Shown: positions 22,550 to 35,479 of the stretch, in pieces | Position numbering within the stretch: position 1 is the first letter of the stretch | Layout of the letters: every line of letters starts with the position of its first letter | Assembly (NCBI RefSeq): GCF_037975245.1 | Contig: NC_092565.1 | Location: 2,178,499-2,242,498 of the forward strand | Length of the DNA stretch: 64,000 bases | Source: Apostichopus japonicus | Lineage: Eukaryota; Echinodermata; Holothuroidea; Aspidochirotida; Stichopodidae | Direction of reading: 5' to 3' | Position numbers and translations under genes: made by a program | The notes under the pieces: generated by a model | The model's database searches: none | The model's input: only the letters and a program-made list of their open reading frames with translations | Told to the model about the DNA's origin: nothing

Positions 22550-23300
22550 ATTGTGGTTAATGGCGAAACTTGTCGGCGGACGAATGTCCAATATTGAAGA
22601 AATCCAGCTCCCAACTCGATGATTTCCACTTCGGAGGTCTACTACTAATGAATGTCCAAGTTGTGCTTGCAGCCTGTAATCCTTGGATTCCTGTCCTTGG
22701 GTAACTCAGAGGCCACAATAAGTAGTGCTGACTGGCACAGAACCAAAGACGGCTACACAACGATGGACGACTTTGAAGCTGGTAACTTGTGACAATTCCA
22801 CTAATATGAAGACGGCTATAACTCTACTGTCAAACTAAGTGAGTATTTACTCACACTGGAATTGTAGAATTCACTTGAGCCAGATGTTATAAAACTCCTG
22901 GAGCCAAGATGGTTAAAACTTTTTGATCTCCAATTATCAGGTGCTTATATAGCATTTCCACAAGTCCAGAAAGATCTTGCAATGTCCATCCATTCTAGAC
23001 GCATACTAGCTCCAGCTCAGTTCAACCAATCCAAAAGGTCACTTCACCTTTCCAGGAAATCCTCACCTAGTGTTCTAAAAATAGCACAGGGGATGTCCCC
23101 TTTGCAGCACTCCAATGTTCTAGCATGTTCAAATGTGTTCTGTGTTGAATGATCTAAATTATTCTCAAATGTTCTAACTCTTCTAGAAGCTTCTCAACTT
23201 TTCCAAATATTCTACACACACCAGATATGCACACACACCAGGCAGTTCTATACTATGATTCTTAGATTAATTTATAATATTCTAAAATATTGATTTATAA
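22550..23300. other. Unassigned moderately complex sequence
   Basis: More balanced in composition than its neighbours. An antisense 67-codon ORF (22760-22557) and a run of TTCTAGAA/TGTTCT-type words (23080-23220) are visible. It may be a decayed LTR-element leader, but I see no primer-binding site, LTR pair or domain, so no function is assigned. Confidence 0.25.
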
Positions 23301-23548
23301 TACAACTATTTGTTGCAAAAATCATACAAATTATTGAGATTACTTAGGGGTCTGTAACAATGTATTTACAATGACAGCTATATGATATATCTGAGCTTTA
23401 ATGCAACTGACAGACTTCTTGTACTCAATATCCCCAACATGAAAGCTGATCCAAAGTTTATCTCTACAGTCCAAATAACAACCAGAGTCCAGACTATCAT
23501 TGATTATGATGCTAAGCTCAGCTGACTGCACATACCTTCATCCTTGGC

Positions 23549-23775
23549 CAGTGGCGTACCCAGCGAGAGGCAGGGGGCAGAGTGCCCCGACAGAAATTTT
23601 TGGGGAACCGATGGTGAAAATTCAAAGCGAGCAAAAAAAAAAATTAAATATACTCTCTTTAGTTCATGAATGTAGGTAAAAAAATGTAAATAAAAGCACC
23701 ACTTGGCATCTAAGCCCTTTTTGAAGAACAAAATTGTTCAACCCTTCCTAACGACGGCAATCCACCACTATGTGC
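23549..23775. mobile_element. hAT-type MITE remnant (CAGTGGCGTACCCAG)
   Basis: Starts CAGTGGCGTACCCAGC at 23549, the classic hAT end. The other end near 23762-23770 (ATCCACCACTA) is only a degenerate match, and I could not find the 8-bp duplication of TCCTTGGC. The interior includes a G-rich left part and an A-run. Confidence 0.4.
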
Positions 23776-24444
23776 CTGAAAATGGGGACAGAAATTTGAC
23801 TTTTTACTTTTTAGTACGCAACGTAGTTTAAACAAGAGCCAAGGGCACCGTGGTTCCTTGCGTAGGGGTATATGACAATACACATAATCACCCTGTAATT
23901 TCAACTTGCCCTAGTTCCTATTATGTGATCTAGTAACATACCATAGCATATTAGTAACTCTCTTTGACAACTTAGAGAAGTCTGTTATGTATTTCTTTAC
24001 AGCTATTACTCATTCGATTATGCTACGTACTGTGTAACAGTCGAAACTGTTGATGTTTAAGTTATCCCAGAAATTTCATCCAATCTGGCTTCTCTAATGA
24101 GTGTGATATTCAGGAAGAGTTCGGTAACCCTCTGATCAACTCAGAGTGAGGATCTGCCAATTGAGTGGTAGAGGTTCTAGTCAGAGGATGGTCTAACTAG
24201 GTCCCCTCACCCTGAAAGAGTTTTTTGAAGATTTAGACCTTAGATTTTGTCTGTAAAGTTAGCTAGTAAAAAGTTAAGTAAACTTATATCATAGTGAAGA
24301 CAGCATTTTTCACATGGATAATTGTCAATAAATAAGAACTACTTGACTTTTAACTCCAGTGGAGATCTCTTCTTTCTGGCTTTTTCTTTTCCAGCAAACC
24401 CCTATATTTAAAAGACCGCAAATACCCCTCACATCCCTGCTATG

Positions 24445-24760
24445 TTACCATACTTGTGTCAGCGTACTGTATAGTATATATACAAACTTCACCTCAAGTG
24501 CACAATGCAAGTGGTAACTTCAATCTAATCACTCCTGGCACACTGAAGCATCAACATGCCCCCTGCGGTGTTTCTCATAGGAGCTGCCACAATCCGCCAC
24601 ACAACTACAAGTACAAGTTACCTCACAGGTGCATGTTTAAAGTCCTGGGAAGAGACAAGCAATCAAGTTTAGGTGTCTTACCCAAGGACACACAAACGCA
24701 ATGACCACGACAGGACTCGACCACAAGCCCATCTTCTTAACCACTTGGCCATCAATTTCA
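24445..24760 (-). repeat. tRNA-derived SINE, minus strand
   Basis: Read on the minus strand it starts with a tRNA-like head: GGCCAAGTGGTTAAG (A-box region, 24750-24736; Leu/Ser-like) and GGTCGAGTCCTG (B-box, 24722-24711). The body follows with GTCCTTGGGTAAGACACC (about 24690-24672), a phrase found in several animal SINE bodies. The tail end near 24445 has no clear poly-A. It is not a functional tRNA, because the stems do not close. Confidence 0.65.
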
Positions 24761-24769
24761 ATATAAGAA

Positions 24770-27160
24770 TTCAATAAAACGAAATGTAGCAACTGTTCAA
24801 AATTAGAAATACTCTGGTCTCATAGCTCCTGTCTCACATAATTCATCTGTGTTGTGTTTGATAAAATGTTGGAACATTGGCTAAATAAGTCCTGAAAAGA
24901 AAAGAAAAAACAAAAGCAGAAGAAGAAGGCAAACAAACCTGCTACTAACAAAACCAGAGCTTCATAAACATATGTTAGCACCCGATTTTCAAATGTCCAA
25001 AATTTCAAGAAAACAAATTTGGTACTATCTCCTTTATTGGAAGTTATAGCAGAACTTTTCAAGTAGTGGGACTGTGTAGTACTCGACTACACTGAAGTGG
25101 GGAATCAAGCCTGTGTGAACAAAATCTTCTAGGGTATGAATGAAGGTTAAGGAGAGCAACACAAGTTGACTTTATGTTACTTATATCCAATTTTAGATTT
25201 TCTGTGGCAAAACCAATTTCCAACATTCCAATTCATTCAAGTTATAACACCTTTGCTTGCCCTGTTTATGCATATGAAGCATACAGTGAAGTGCACATAA
25301 TCTGCCAATGGAATTGAACCACTTGTAGAAATTACTTCTACATCACCAGAACAGATTTTACTGCATCACTGAGTCAACATAAAAAGTAAAAAGTTAGAGA
25401 ACAAATTGAACTCATTAATATGTGTACTTAACCCATTTCAAATGTTTACAACAGGCTCAATAACACCTGCCATGGTATTCTTCCAAACTGACATGATATG
25501 GATGTCATACAATTTTTTCTTGTAACAGGTACTGCACTATCATCTACCTTGCTGACAGGTACAGTAGCAAAACATCACTGACGTGTTGACACTGAAATAC
25601 CTGATTTCCAAATTATTGTCCTTTTGGCAATGTTTGAAAGAGTCATAACTAGGAACAAAACAACATTCATGGCCTGTATCTCTGTTTATGTTCAGATCAA
25701 GTTGTGTTGATAGTTCTGAAAGACATTCCCTACAGGCATGAACAAAAATATTCTGCTGCATTATGTTTGTAAACAGAAGGAATGCTTGTTTATGCTTTGA
25801 TCCAAGTTCGGAATTTGCTCATACATTGTGAAATAGCCAAATTTGGGGAAAGGAAACATGTATTTATTGGGACAGTGTGAGTGTAGACTGTCTTTCAGCA
25901 CTGAGAGAGTTCATTTGGTTTCTAGTCTGCTTTTATATTCAAATGCATAATTGGACTTATAGACAATTGAAAGCAGTATATCAACACCAGAGTGAGAGTG
26001 GCATCAAATTTAAATTGTTGTAAATTATGGGTGATGCAAGCTCAAGGCAATTAACACATTGTGGAGGTATTTTATTGCTAGTGTAACCAGCTTTTAACCA
26101 GGATTGGCATCCTTTTTTCTCATGTCAGAAGAAAAAAAATGGTAAAAAAACACAGTAATAGTAAAACAGAATAGTGCAGCAGTTAAATAACTAAAAACAA
26201 CACAACAGTCGATAACAAAAGTAACACAAATAGTAAAATGTGGCTATACCAATTGAAAACTGTAGCTTGCAACTATACAGCACTGTACAGTACCTTGGTA
26301 GACTGGTGGAGGATGGAGATGATGGCATCGATAATGCCAATACAACACTGCTGCTGATGGATACACATCTCCACAGACATGACACTTGGAAACGTCTTCT
26401 GCCATTCTGAAATACAATTAGGGCCACTAATACATAAAACTGAAGGAAATATATTGCAGCTGCAAACAGATGCAGAGAAACAAATCCATTGTAAAAGATG
26501 TCCTGAGGAAAGATATACAGCAATTTCTTAGTGTAATATGTTAACACTTTCTCAAAGGGTTTCAAATTAGGAGTGTTCAAATATGGCTATTGACCAAACA
26601 ATTTCACAGGTAGAAAGTAAAGACAAATGAATTGAATACATTATTTGGTCTTTTAGTTAGGAAACCACATAGTCAGTCGTATAGTGTTCAAGGCAATCTG
26701 TTTGTGACTCAAAATTGTGGCGATGATTCAAAATTAGGTGAAAGTTGTACAGTGTGCCCTGTATAGTGTGCCCCCAGCTGCTAGCTTTAATAATGAAGCC
26801 TTCAGTACAATTGATGTCTAGATAATTAAAGTCACCGGTTTTAACAACATCACCGTTAGCAGGCTCACTCCTGATTGCTACAGTACAAACAGCAAACTAT
26901 ATCATCATCCCAACTGTTGGAGAGTACAGGTAGTTTACAACATCAACACTAGAGATAATTACATGAACTTGACTTACTGGAGTTGATCATTGAGAACTGA
27001 TACCATACAGAATTGACAAATTAACTACTTTTACTTTACAACACTTAATATCATGACATGTGCACAAACCTCACCACTCCTCCCAGGCATATCGATCCTG
27101 ACAATACACATCATAAAGGCCTAGAGGCTAGAGTAAGAACCCTCAGCTCCATCACTTACT
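24770..27160. other. No gene recognised (24.77-27.16 kb)
   Basis: AT-rich unique-looking sequence on both strands. The longest antisense ORFs (25062-24820, 25761-25540, 26580-26191) are hydrophobic or low-complexity translations of AT-rich DNA and do not resemble known families. Confidence 0.45.
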
Positions 27161-28091
27161 TAGTGTCAGTGCAGTAGGGTGCGTCGGTGTGAGCAATAAC
27201 AGATACCGATAAACAGCTGACCAAAATCAGTTATTATCGAATATATACCAGAAGAAAAATTTGCCGATACATACACAACTGTAAGTCACTTAGCATGCAT
27301 CGCATGGACACTATTCTAGCCTACAATTGTTTTTGCAGTTAAATGACGATTTTCCCATCGATGCTCTTTCTTTTGCAGCATTTTATTTACTAAAACTTTG
27401 ATCAAAAAGAAAAGTACAAAAATCAGTGTTGTTTACCTCCTTCAATACAACGCGAATGTACAGTTACAGTACACTCCACTGTGAGGCCAGCCCAGTCCAA
27501 CCACAAGCTGTATGTTATTGTAGTAGTTGACTGTGGCATATAATCGGTGTGGGAGAGCAAGTGACAATAGTTACCAAGCTAGAAAAGAAATGAAAGAGAC
27601 TTTATCGGGAGAACCATTTGGCGGGAAACTGTACTTGCGGTACGGTTACTACTATGATGAAGTTCTAAAGTAATTTGTCATAGCACAGTGTGGATATTAT
27701 TATACAACTTCGTAACTTGGGAATGAAATTATTATGATAAGTAGCGTGTGTAAATGTAACCCATCCGTGATCGTGATTGGCCGAGTAGGCTTAAACCATT
27801 TTTGAAGGTGAAAACGAAAGAAATACATCATTGTTCTCCTTCATTGACTTTTGTTCGGTATAGTACACACAACAGGTGCAGGAAGAATGTGCAGCAAGAA
27901 TGTTATAATACTTCCTGACTGCGGGGGTGGTAAGTTATACACTAAAAACAGTTGCAGCAGGAACATACTCGAACTCGGGGGTACTAATGGGTCATTATCT
28001 TTAATTCAGTATTATTTTTTACTAGTATTCAAGGTTTATTTCAGATGGCAGATTTCAATACCGTCGGTGTGGATATCAAAGAAAACAAAGT

Positions 28092-28354
28092 GGCTATTGT
28101 TACGACTAGTCGTAAGAATAATTTCCGACTACGCATGCGCAGTTGCTATTTTCATGACCAGGCGTACTATTTTTACGACGAGGAGTAACAATAATTTCCG
28201 GTTAGGGTTAGGATCGAGGTTTAGGGTTATGTTTAGGGTTAGGGTTACTCCTACTACATGCGCAGTTGCTTTATTTACTTTACTGCTCTTGAATTTGCCT
28301 TTGTCGTAAGAATAGTTTATAAATAATTGTTACGACTCGTCGTAAGAATAGCCA
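28092..28354. mobile_element. Nested palindromic MITE with telomere-like core
   Basis: The inverted ends read GGCTATTGTTACGACTAGTC on the left and, inward from the right, GGCTATTCTTACGACGAGTC, extending about 30 bp. Each end is itself a palindrome (TTACGACTAGTCGTAA is perfect; TTACGACTCGTCGTAA has one central mismatch). Two ATGCGCAGTTGCT phrases and a degenerate TTAGGG stretch (28199-28246) lie inside. It is nested in the 27175-28406 element, so it inserted later or is part of that element's structure. Confidence 0.6.
28199..28246 (+). repeat. Degenerate telomere-like TTAGGG run
   Basis: Reads GGTTAGGGTTAGGATCGAGG, then TTTAGGGTTATG, then TTTAGGGTTAGGGTTAC. Only about six imperfect units are present, inside a MITE, so this is not a chromosome end. 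Confidence 0.7.
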
Positions 28355-28414
28355 CGGCCCAAAGAAAAAGGGTTTATCGGATATATCGATTTACCGACGC
28401 ACCCTACAGTGAAG

Positions 28415-28985
28415 TCACGAGTATTTATTATTATTTGATTGATAAATGTGATGCTCTGTGTTAAACATCTTTGTTAAACTGCAGCTGTGGGCATAGGCCT
28501 ACGCAGTCATCATTCGACAATTATTTACCATATCATAACCCACTACAAGTACAACATAACCTAGTGATACTGTACTAGGCTAGGCCTATACTAATAATAC
28601 TCATAGTTTGCTATTTCATATAAACGTAAACTACGTACAATCTCAATCGCAGTGACAGCCTAGCTTACCTAAGGCAAGCCTAAAGTAAAGACCGTTACAC
28701 TGATGGCAAATAACTGAATTTAACGACGTTTTGCCTTGTAGCACCTACCTGCAATAAGTGATATCAGACGTTTTTACATAAAGGAATACAATGTTGTCCC
28801 AGTCCAGTTTTCATAGAATAAAAGTGAAATTACTTGACAGTTAGTCGGCGCAAGAATGTTGTTTTATAGCAGACGGCTGTACGCGCGAGCCACATGATTG
28901 ATAGAAGGGAATATGAATATGTATCATTGAGGCGTTACTATTATATCTAAGCCAATGGACATTAACAAAGAGATTTGATCGACAT
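28415..28985. other. No gene recognised (28.42-28.99 kb)
   Basis: Contains AGGCCTA-type words and a short antisense ORF (29089-28841) that reads into the satellite-related repeat. No domain is visible. Confidence 0.45.
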
Positions 28986-28989
28986 TTCA

Positions 28990-29155
28990 AGCTACCCTCA
29001 GCTGGAGAAAAGGCGGGGTCTATATAGAAATAGGTGGAGCCGCAGGCTACCCTCAGCTGGAGTAAAAAACCAAAATACATAAGCGTCAACCCCGTGCAAG
29101 ATATGAATAATTCAGTGCACTGAGGTGGAGCTGGTGCTACAACCCCTGATCAATG
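28990..29155 (-). repeat. Satellite-related dispersed repeat, reverse orientation
   Basis: CTACCCTCAGCTGGAG occurs twice (about 28992 and 29047). CTGAGGTGGAGCTG and CAACCCCTGAT follow at 29120-29150. Reversed, these give ATCAGGGGTTG...CAGCTCCACCTCAG, matching the phrase at 15459-15500 and the CAGCTCCACCTCAG core of the 211-bp satellite. Confidence 0.5.
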
Positions 29156-29159
29156 TAGG

Positions 29160-30355
29160 CGAGGACAAATCGAAATATACGGATGCGTGTAAAAGACATC
29201 AGATTTTTACGATAAAATTATAACATTCTTGCATCTGTAGTGCTCAATGAACACAAAGTATGTTGTTCAACAACAATTACCTTGCAACGTTACTTTGTCC
29301 TGTGTAGAGACAACGAAGTTTATGGTATATGCTGTCAAAATGTGTTCACTCAAATAGCATAACGTTAGGCTTGTTGTCAGTTGTCTCAAACGTTTACGTT
29401 TCGACAACAATCGCTCAAAATCGACTTTGAGTGGAGACAATATATGAACTTTTGGGGAAGCTAACATCTCTAATCCTGAAAAGAATATTTCATCTTATAG
29501 TTTGTTTCTTCTCTCCGCATTGAGAGTTGCTAATGTATATGTGCATTTAAACCACAGTAGTTTCTGTTGCAAATTGTTTGTTGGTCCCATTGACCACGCG
29601 TTCAGAAAAAAAAATGTTAGTGCAACGTTTGTTTGTAAACTACTGTACTTCGTGCATAGTCAAAAGTAGCCATTGAAGTTGAATTTTTGGATTCGATGAT
29701 AATCGTAACCTATGCAGTCATGCAGGCGAAGATTGTGTGTGCGTGTGTTTGTATGTGTGTGTGTCGGTGGGTTAGGGTAAATATGTTGGTGAATTGGAGC
29801 ATCCAAGTGACCGTATTAACATAGATCTCTACTGTTTTTTATCAAGCTTGCTAGCTTAAAAGTTACGATTTTTTTTCTAGCGGGGTCATGTCTTTCATGC
29901 AACGTATGCTACTATCTAGTTTCAATTGTAATCTTAGAATTCTCTATTTCGTTGTCAACTAATTTGGAATAATAGTACGATTCAAGTTGATAACAAGCCA
30001 ATAAGTGCTTATCATGCATTGGATTAGTTACGGAATTTATTCTATCAATGAATAGTCTTGTTTGACAATGTTTTGACAATTAGTTTATTGAGAATTTTAC
30101 GTTAACCCCTCATTTCTGAAATCTACTTGGAATAAGGTGATAAATGAAAATTGATTCATGTTTGTATAATCCCATTAATAGTTTGTATAATAGCCTATGT
30201 ATAACTGACTGATTGTTATTTGACATGTAAATCAGTTCACACCAATTTGGTTGAAACTGTTTGCAGCCCGAGTAAATCTCATTTAAAATGGGAGTGAGAC
30301 TTATAATATTTATGAGATGACCACTTTAAACATCGGGGGTTATATTTAAAATGAC
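29160..30355. other. No gene recognised (29.16-30.36 kb)
   Basis: AT-rich. A short GT-rich run lies at 29735-29765. No ORF or repeat I can name. Confidence 0.45.
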
Positions 30356-30359
30356 TGGT

Positions 30360-30580
30360 TACTTAGACCATGGAGCTATAAACAGATAGCTCCATGCTTA
30401 GACCATGGAGCTCTAATAACAGAGCTCCATGCTTAGACTAACACACAGACAATTAGGTCAGTTCCTCCCGATGCAACACAGAACTCCATTGGAAACTAAC
30501 AATTTACATAACATGTAAACAGTGCCTGAAACACAAATGGTGTTGAATGTCATCTACATGTTCACCTCCATGGTGTAACC
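30360..30580. repeat. Dispersed repeat copy with twin hairpins
   Basis: Two adjacent 11-bp perfect hairpins with 6-nt loops (30369-30396 and 30404-30431), each preceded by CTTAGAC. Text related to 48760-49010 and 53440-53700 follows: TTAGGTCAGTTCC, then CAAATGGTGTTGAATG and similar phrases. It is noncoding. Confidence 0.6.
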
Positions 30581-30884
30581 AAATGGAAAATAACAAACTT
30601 AAATAAATGCGTAACGACAACTGGGTACCTTGTGTGTACGATCGGTATACATAAAAACAACGTTGTCAGTAGGTTAACCGCAATCGTGCGATAAGGCCTC
30701 CCTGGCATGTCAATAAGTAAAAAATTGTATCCCAATTCACAAGTCAGTAATATAAGGCATAGCTTCGGCTTTTGTCGACAAACTTTCAGTTCTGTTACCA
30801 AATTGTTGACCCTTATAATGGCCAGCAAGAAAAGACGAAACTTTGAATTCATCGGGTGTTGAAGAACTTGGGAGTATGGCTGAT

Positions 30885-31260
30885 CATTGTAGTACTTTGC
30901 TGCTAAATAATCAGAACAACCCAGATGGCTTGAAGAAATAAAGGAGGAAATTAAAAAAGAGTGGGCTCAACTCAAGTCTCAAGTCAGTGGCAAAAATATT
31001 CCATTTGGTCTCCTATCCCAGCTTGTAATCCAGGAAGGTGCAACTATCCTCTGTTTTCTGTATTATTTAAAGTAATGGTGGTTCTGCCAGTGAGTTCTGC
31101 AGCTTGTGAAAGGGTATTCGAAACCGTCAATAGAATCAAAACTTCCCACAGAACACCTCTCTTGCCCAAGACTCTAAAAGATTTAACGCAAATTTCTGAG
31201 AATGGCCCGCCCATAACAGATTTGAACCCGACCACATCAATTGACAAGAGGTAATTTTCC
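30885..31260 (+). pseudogene. hAT transposase C-terminal fragment, frameshifted
   Basis: One frame carries an upstream piece, PRWLEEIKEEIKKEWAQLKS, ending in a stop at about 31072. The next frame carries the hAT dimerisation region: VMVVLPVSSAACERVFETVN, RIKTSHRTPLL, TLKDLTQISENGP. The LPVSSAACERVFS-like block is the hallmark of this domain in hAT and ZNF862-like proteins, where it mediates transposase oligomerisation. The frame change around 31060-31070 and the missing catalytic core show a dead copy. The following ORF (31241-31429) may be its degraded tail. No terminal repeats were located. Confidence 0.75.
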
Positions 31261-31710
31261 AGTAAAGGGCGACGTCACACCGACGGATATCAATTTCCAA
31301 ACAACATCAAAACGCAAATCACCACCAGCGAGCGACTCATCAGATGAAGAACTAGTTTGCCATCCATATCTTCGAACGATTGAACTTCATTCAACACCAT
31401 CATTTATTCATTTTCACAAAGATAAGTAAGCAAGCAGTATTAGCGGGAACCTTAGCAGAAACAGAATGTGTGCTTAAAAAAAATAAGGAAAAAAAAAAGC
31501 CCGCGTATTTTCACAAAAAAAGTTTTTAAAGTCTCACAATGTAACTGCTGTCTGAGCTTGGTGGTTTCTTCCTTCGTCAGCAACAGTAAATGTATATTAC
31601 TATGAGAAAGTTTATTGCAGTGAACTTGAAGCAAGTCCAAATCGCTTTTTATTTTTTCAACGAGGTCCGAAAAAAGTTTTGGTCAAAAAAAGTTAGGGTC
31701 CAAAGAAATT

Positions 31711-31762
31711 GTCGGAACATAGACACGTCGGAACATAGAGACGTCGGAACATAGAGATGTAA
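31711..31762. repeat. 16-bp tandem repeat, three units
   Basis: GTCGGAACATAGA(C/G)A(C/T) is repeated three times in a row. It is short and noncoding. Confidence 0.85.
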
Positions 31763-32124
31763 CCGTATTAATACGAATTTAAACTTTCAAGGAAACAAAC
31801 GTAATATAATAGTTTTGCCGAAATAACATTACATTTCTCGAAATGAACAACAGGAAGTTTATTGGATTAATGTTAAGTCCCAAAAACTTGATAATTCTCG
31901 AGACCTGACCAGTGAGAGCTGCAAGTCCGACACTCAGTAATCATCGATAATAATAATAATTGTCAGTACCAAGCGTTATCTTAACTTGTTAACGATACTA
32001 ACACATACACTGATACAGTAGTCTGATGTCATGTCCAGTGAAAGTTACAGATGGTCAGCCATGCCATTGTTGACTTTTGTGGTCACTTTTACGAAGCAAG
32101 TCATAAACAATGTTTCACCGTTTT

Positions 32125-34500
<2,376 letters not shown>

Positions 34501-34520
34501 ATCAACTTCTGATCTGCCAT

Positions 34521-35465
34521 TGTCATAACATTTGTCATCTCATCCATTGTCATAACATTTGTCATCTCATCCATTGTCATAACATTTGACATCTCATCCA
34601 TTGTCATAACATTTGACATCTCATCCATTGTCATAACATTTGTCATCTCATCCATTGTCATAACATTTGTCATCTCATCCATTGTCATAACATTTGTCAT
34701 CTCATCCATTGTCATAACATTTGTCATCTCATCCATTGTCATAACATTTGTCATCTCATCCATTGTCATAACATTTGTCATCTCATCCATTGTCATAACA
34801 TTTGACATCTCATCCATTGTCATAACATTTGACATCTCATCCATTGTCATAACATTTGTCATCTCATCCATTGTCATAACATTTGTCATCTCATCCATTG
34901 TCATAACATTTGTCATCTCATCCATTGTCATAACATTTGACATCTCATCCATTGTCATAACATTTGACATCTCATCCATTGTCATAACATTTGTCATCTC
35001 ATCCATTGTCATAACATTTGTCATCTCATCCATTGTCATAACATTTGTCATCTCATCCATTGTCATAACATTTGTCATCTCATCCATTGTCATAACATTT
35101 GTCATCTCATCCATTGTCATAACATTTGTCATCTCATCCATTGTCATAACATTTGACATCTCATCCATTGTCATAACATTTGACATCTCATCCATTGTCA
35201 TAACATTTGTCATCTCATCCATTGTCATAACATTTGTCATCTCATCCATTGTCATAACATTTGTCATCTCATCCATTGTCATAACATTTGACATCTCATC
35301 CATTGTCATAACATTTGACATCTCATCCATTGTCATAACATTTGTCATCTCATCCATTGTCATAACATTTGTCATCTCATCCATTGTCATAACATTTGTC
35401 ATCTCATCCATTGTCATAACATTTGTCATCTCATCCATTGTCATAACATTTGACATCTCATCCAT
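34521..35465. repeat. 27-bp minisatellite, 35 copies, two unit types
   Basis: A perfect-length head-to-tail array of a 27-bp unit (plus strand: CATTGTCATAACATTTG, then TCATCTCATC or ACATCTCATC). Because 27 is divisible by three, the minus strand stays open and would read MDEM(T/S)NVMT 35 times in a 350-codon ORF (35465-34413). The only difference between units is T versus A at one position. Minus-strand order is S, 4T, 2S, 3T, 2S, 6T, 2S, 3T, 2S, 6T, 2S, 2T. There is no signal of a real gene (no splice or family context), so I call it a minisatellite. Confidence 0.95.
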
Positions 35466-35479
35466 TATCTATAGGAAAA

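Larger units (their letters stand above)
27175..28406. mobile_element. hAT-like element with TAGGGTGCGTCGGT ends, 1.23 kb
   Basis: A perfect 14-bp terminal inverted repeat, TAGGGTGCGTCGGT at 27175-27188 and ACCGACGCACCCTA at 28393-28406. It is flanked by an 8-bp near-duplication, CAGTGCAG (27167-27174) and CAGTGAAG (28407-28414). The 8-bp duplication and TAGGGTG ends fit a hAT-type element. Subterminal CGATA/TATCG-rich sequence lies inside each end. No transposase is visible; the 152-codon ORF at 27851-28309 runs through the nested MITE and is not convincing. A truncated relative is at 6748-6811. Confidence 0.72.

Noticed and set aside
22557-22760. Retroelement gag/leader ORF
   Set aside because: No Cys knuckle, LTR pair or primer-binding site could be found.
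24090-24230. tRNA-like sequence (AATTGAGTGGTAGAGG... region)
   Set aside because: It has an A-box-like phrase but no acceptable B box or stems, so I did not list it.
28199-28246. Telomere or chromosome end
   Set aside because: Only a few imperfect TTAGGG units, inside a MITE, with normal sequence on both sides.
27851-28309. 152-codon ORF inside the TAGGGTGCG element as transposase
   Set aside because: It reads through palindromes and the TTAGGG run, and no DDE or dimerisation motif is present.
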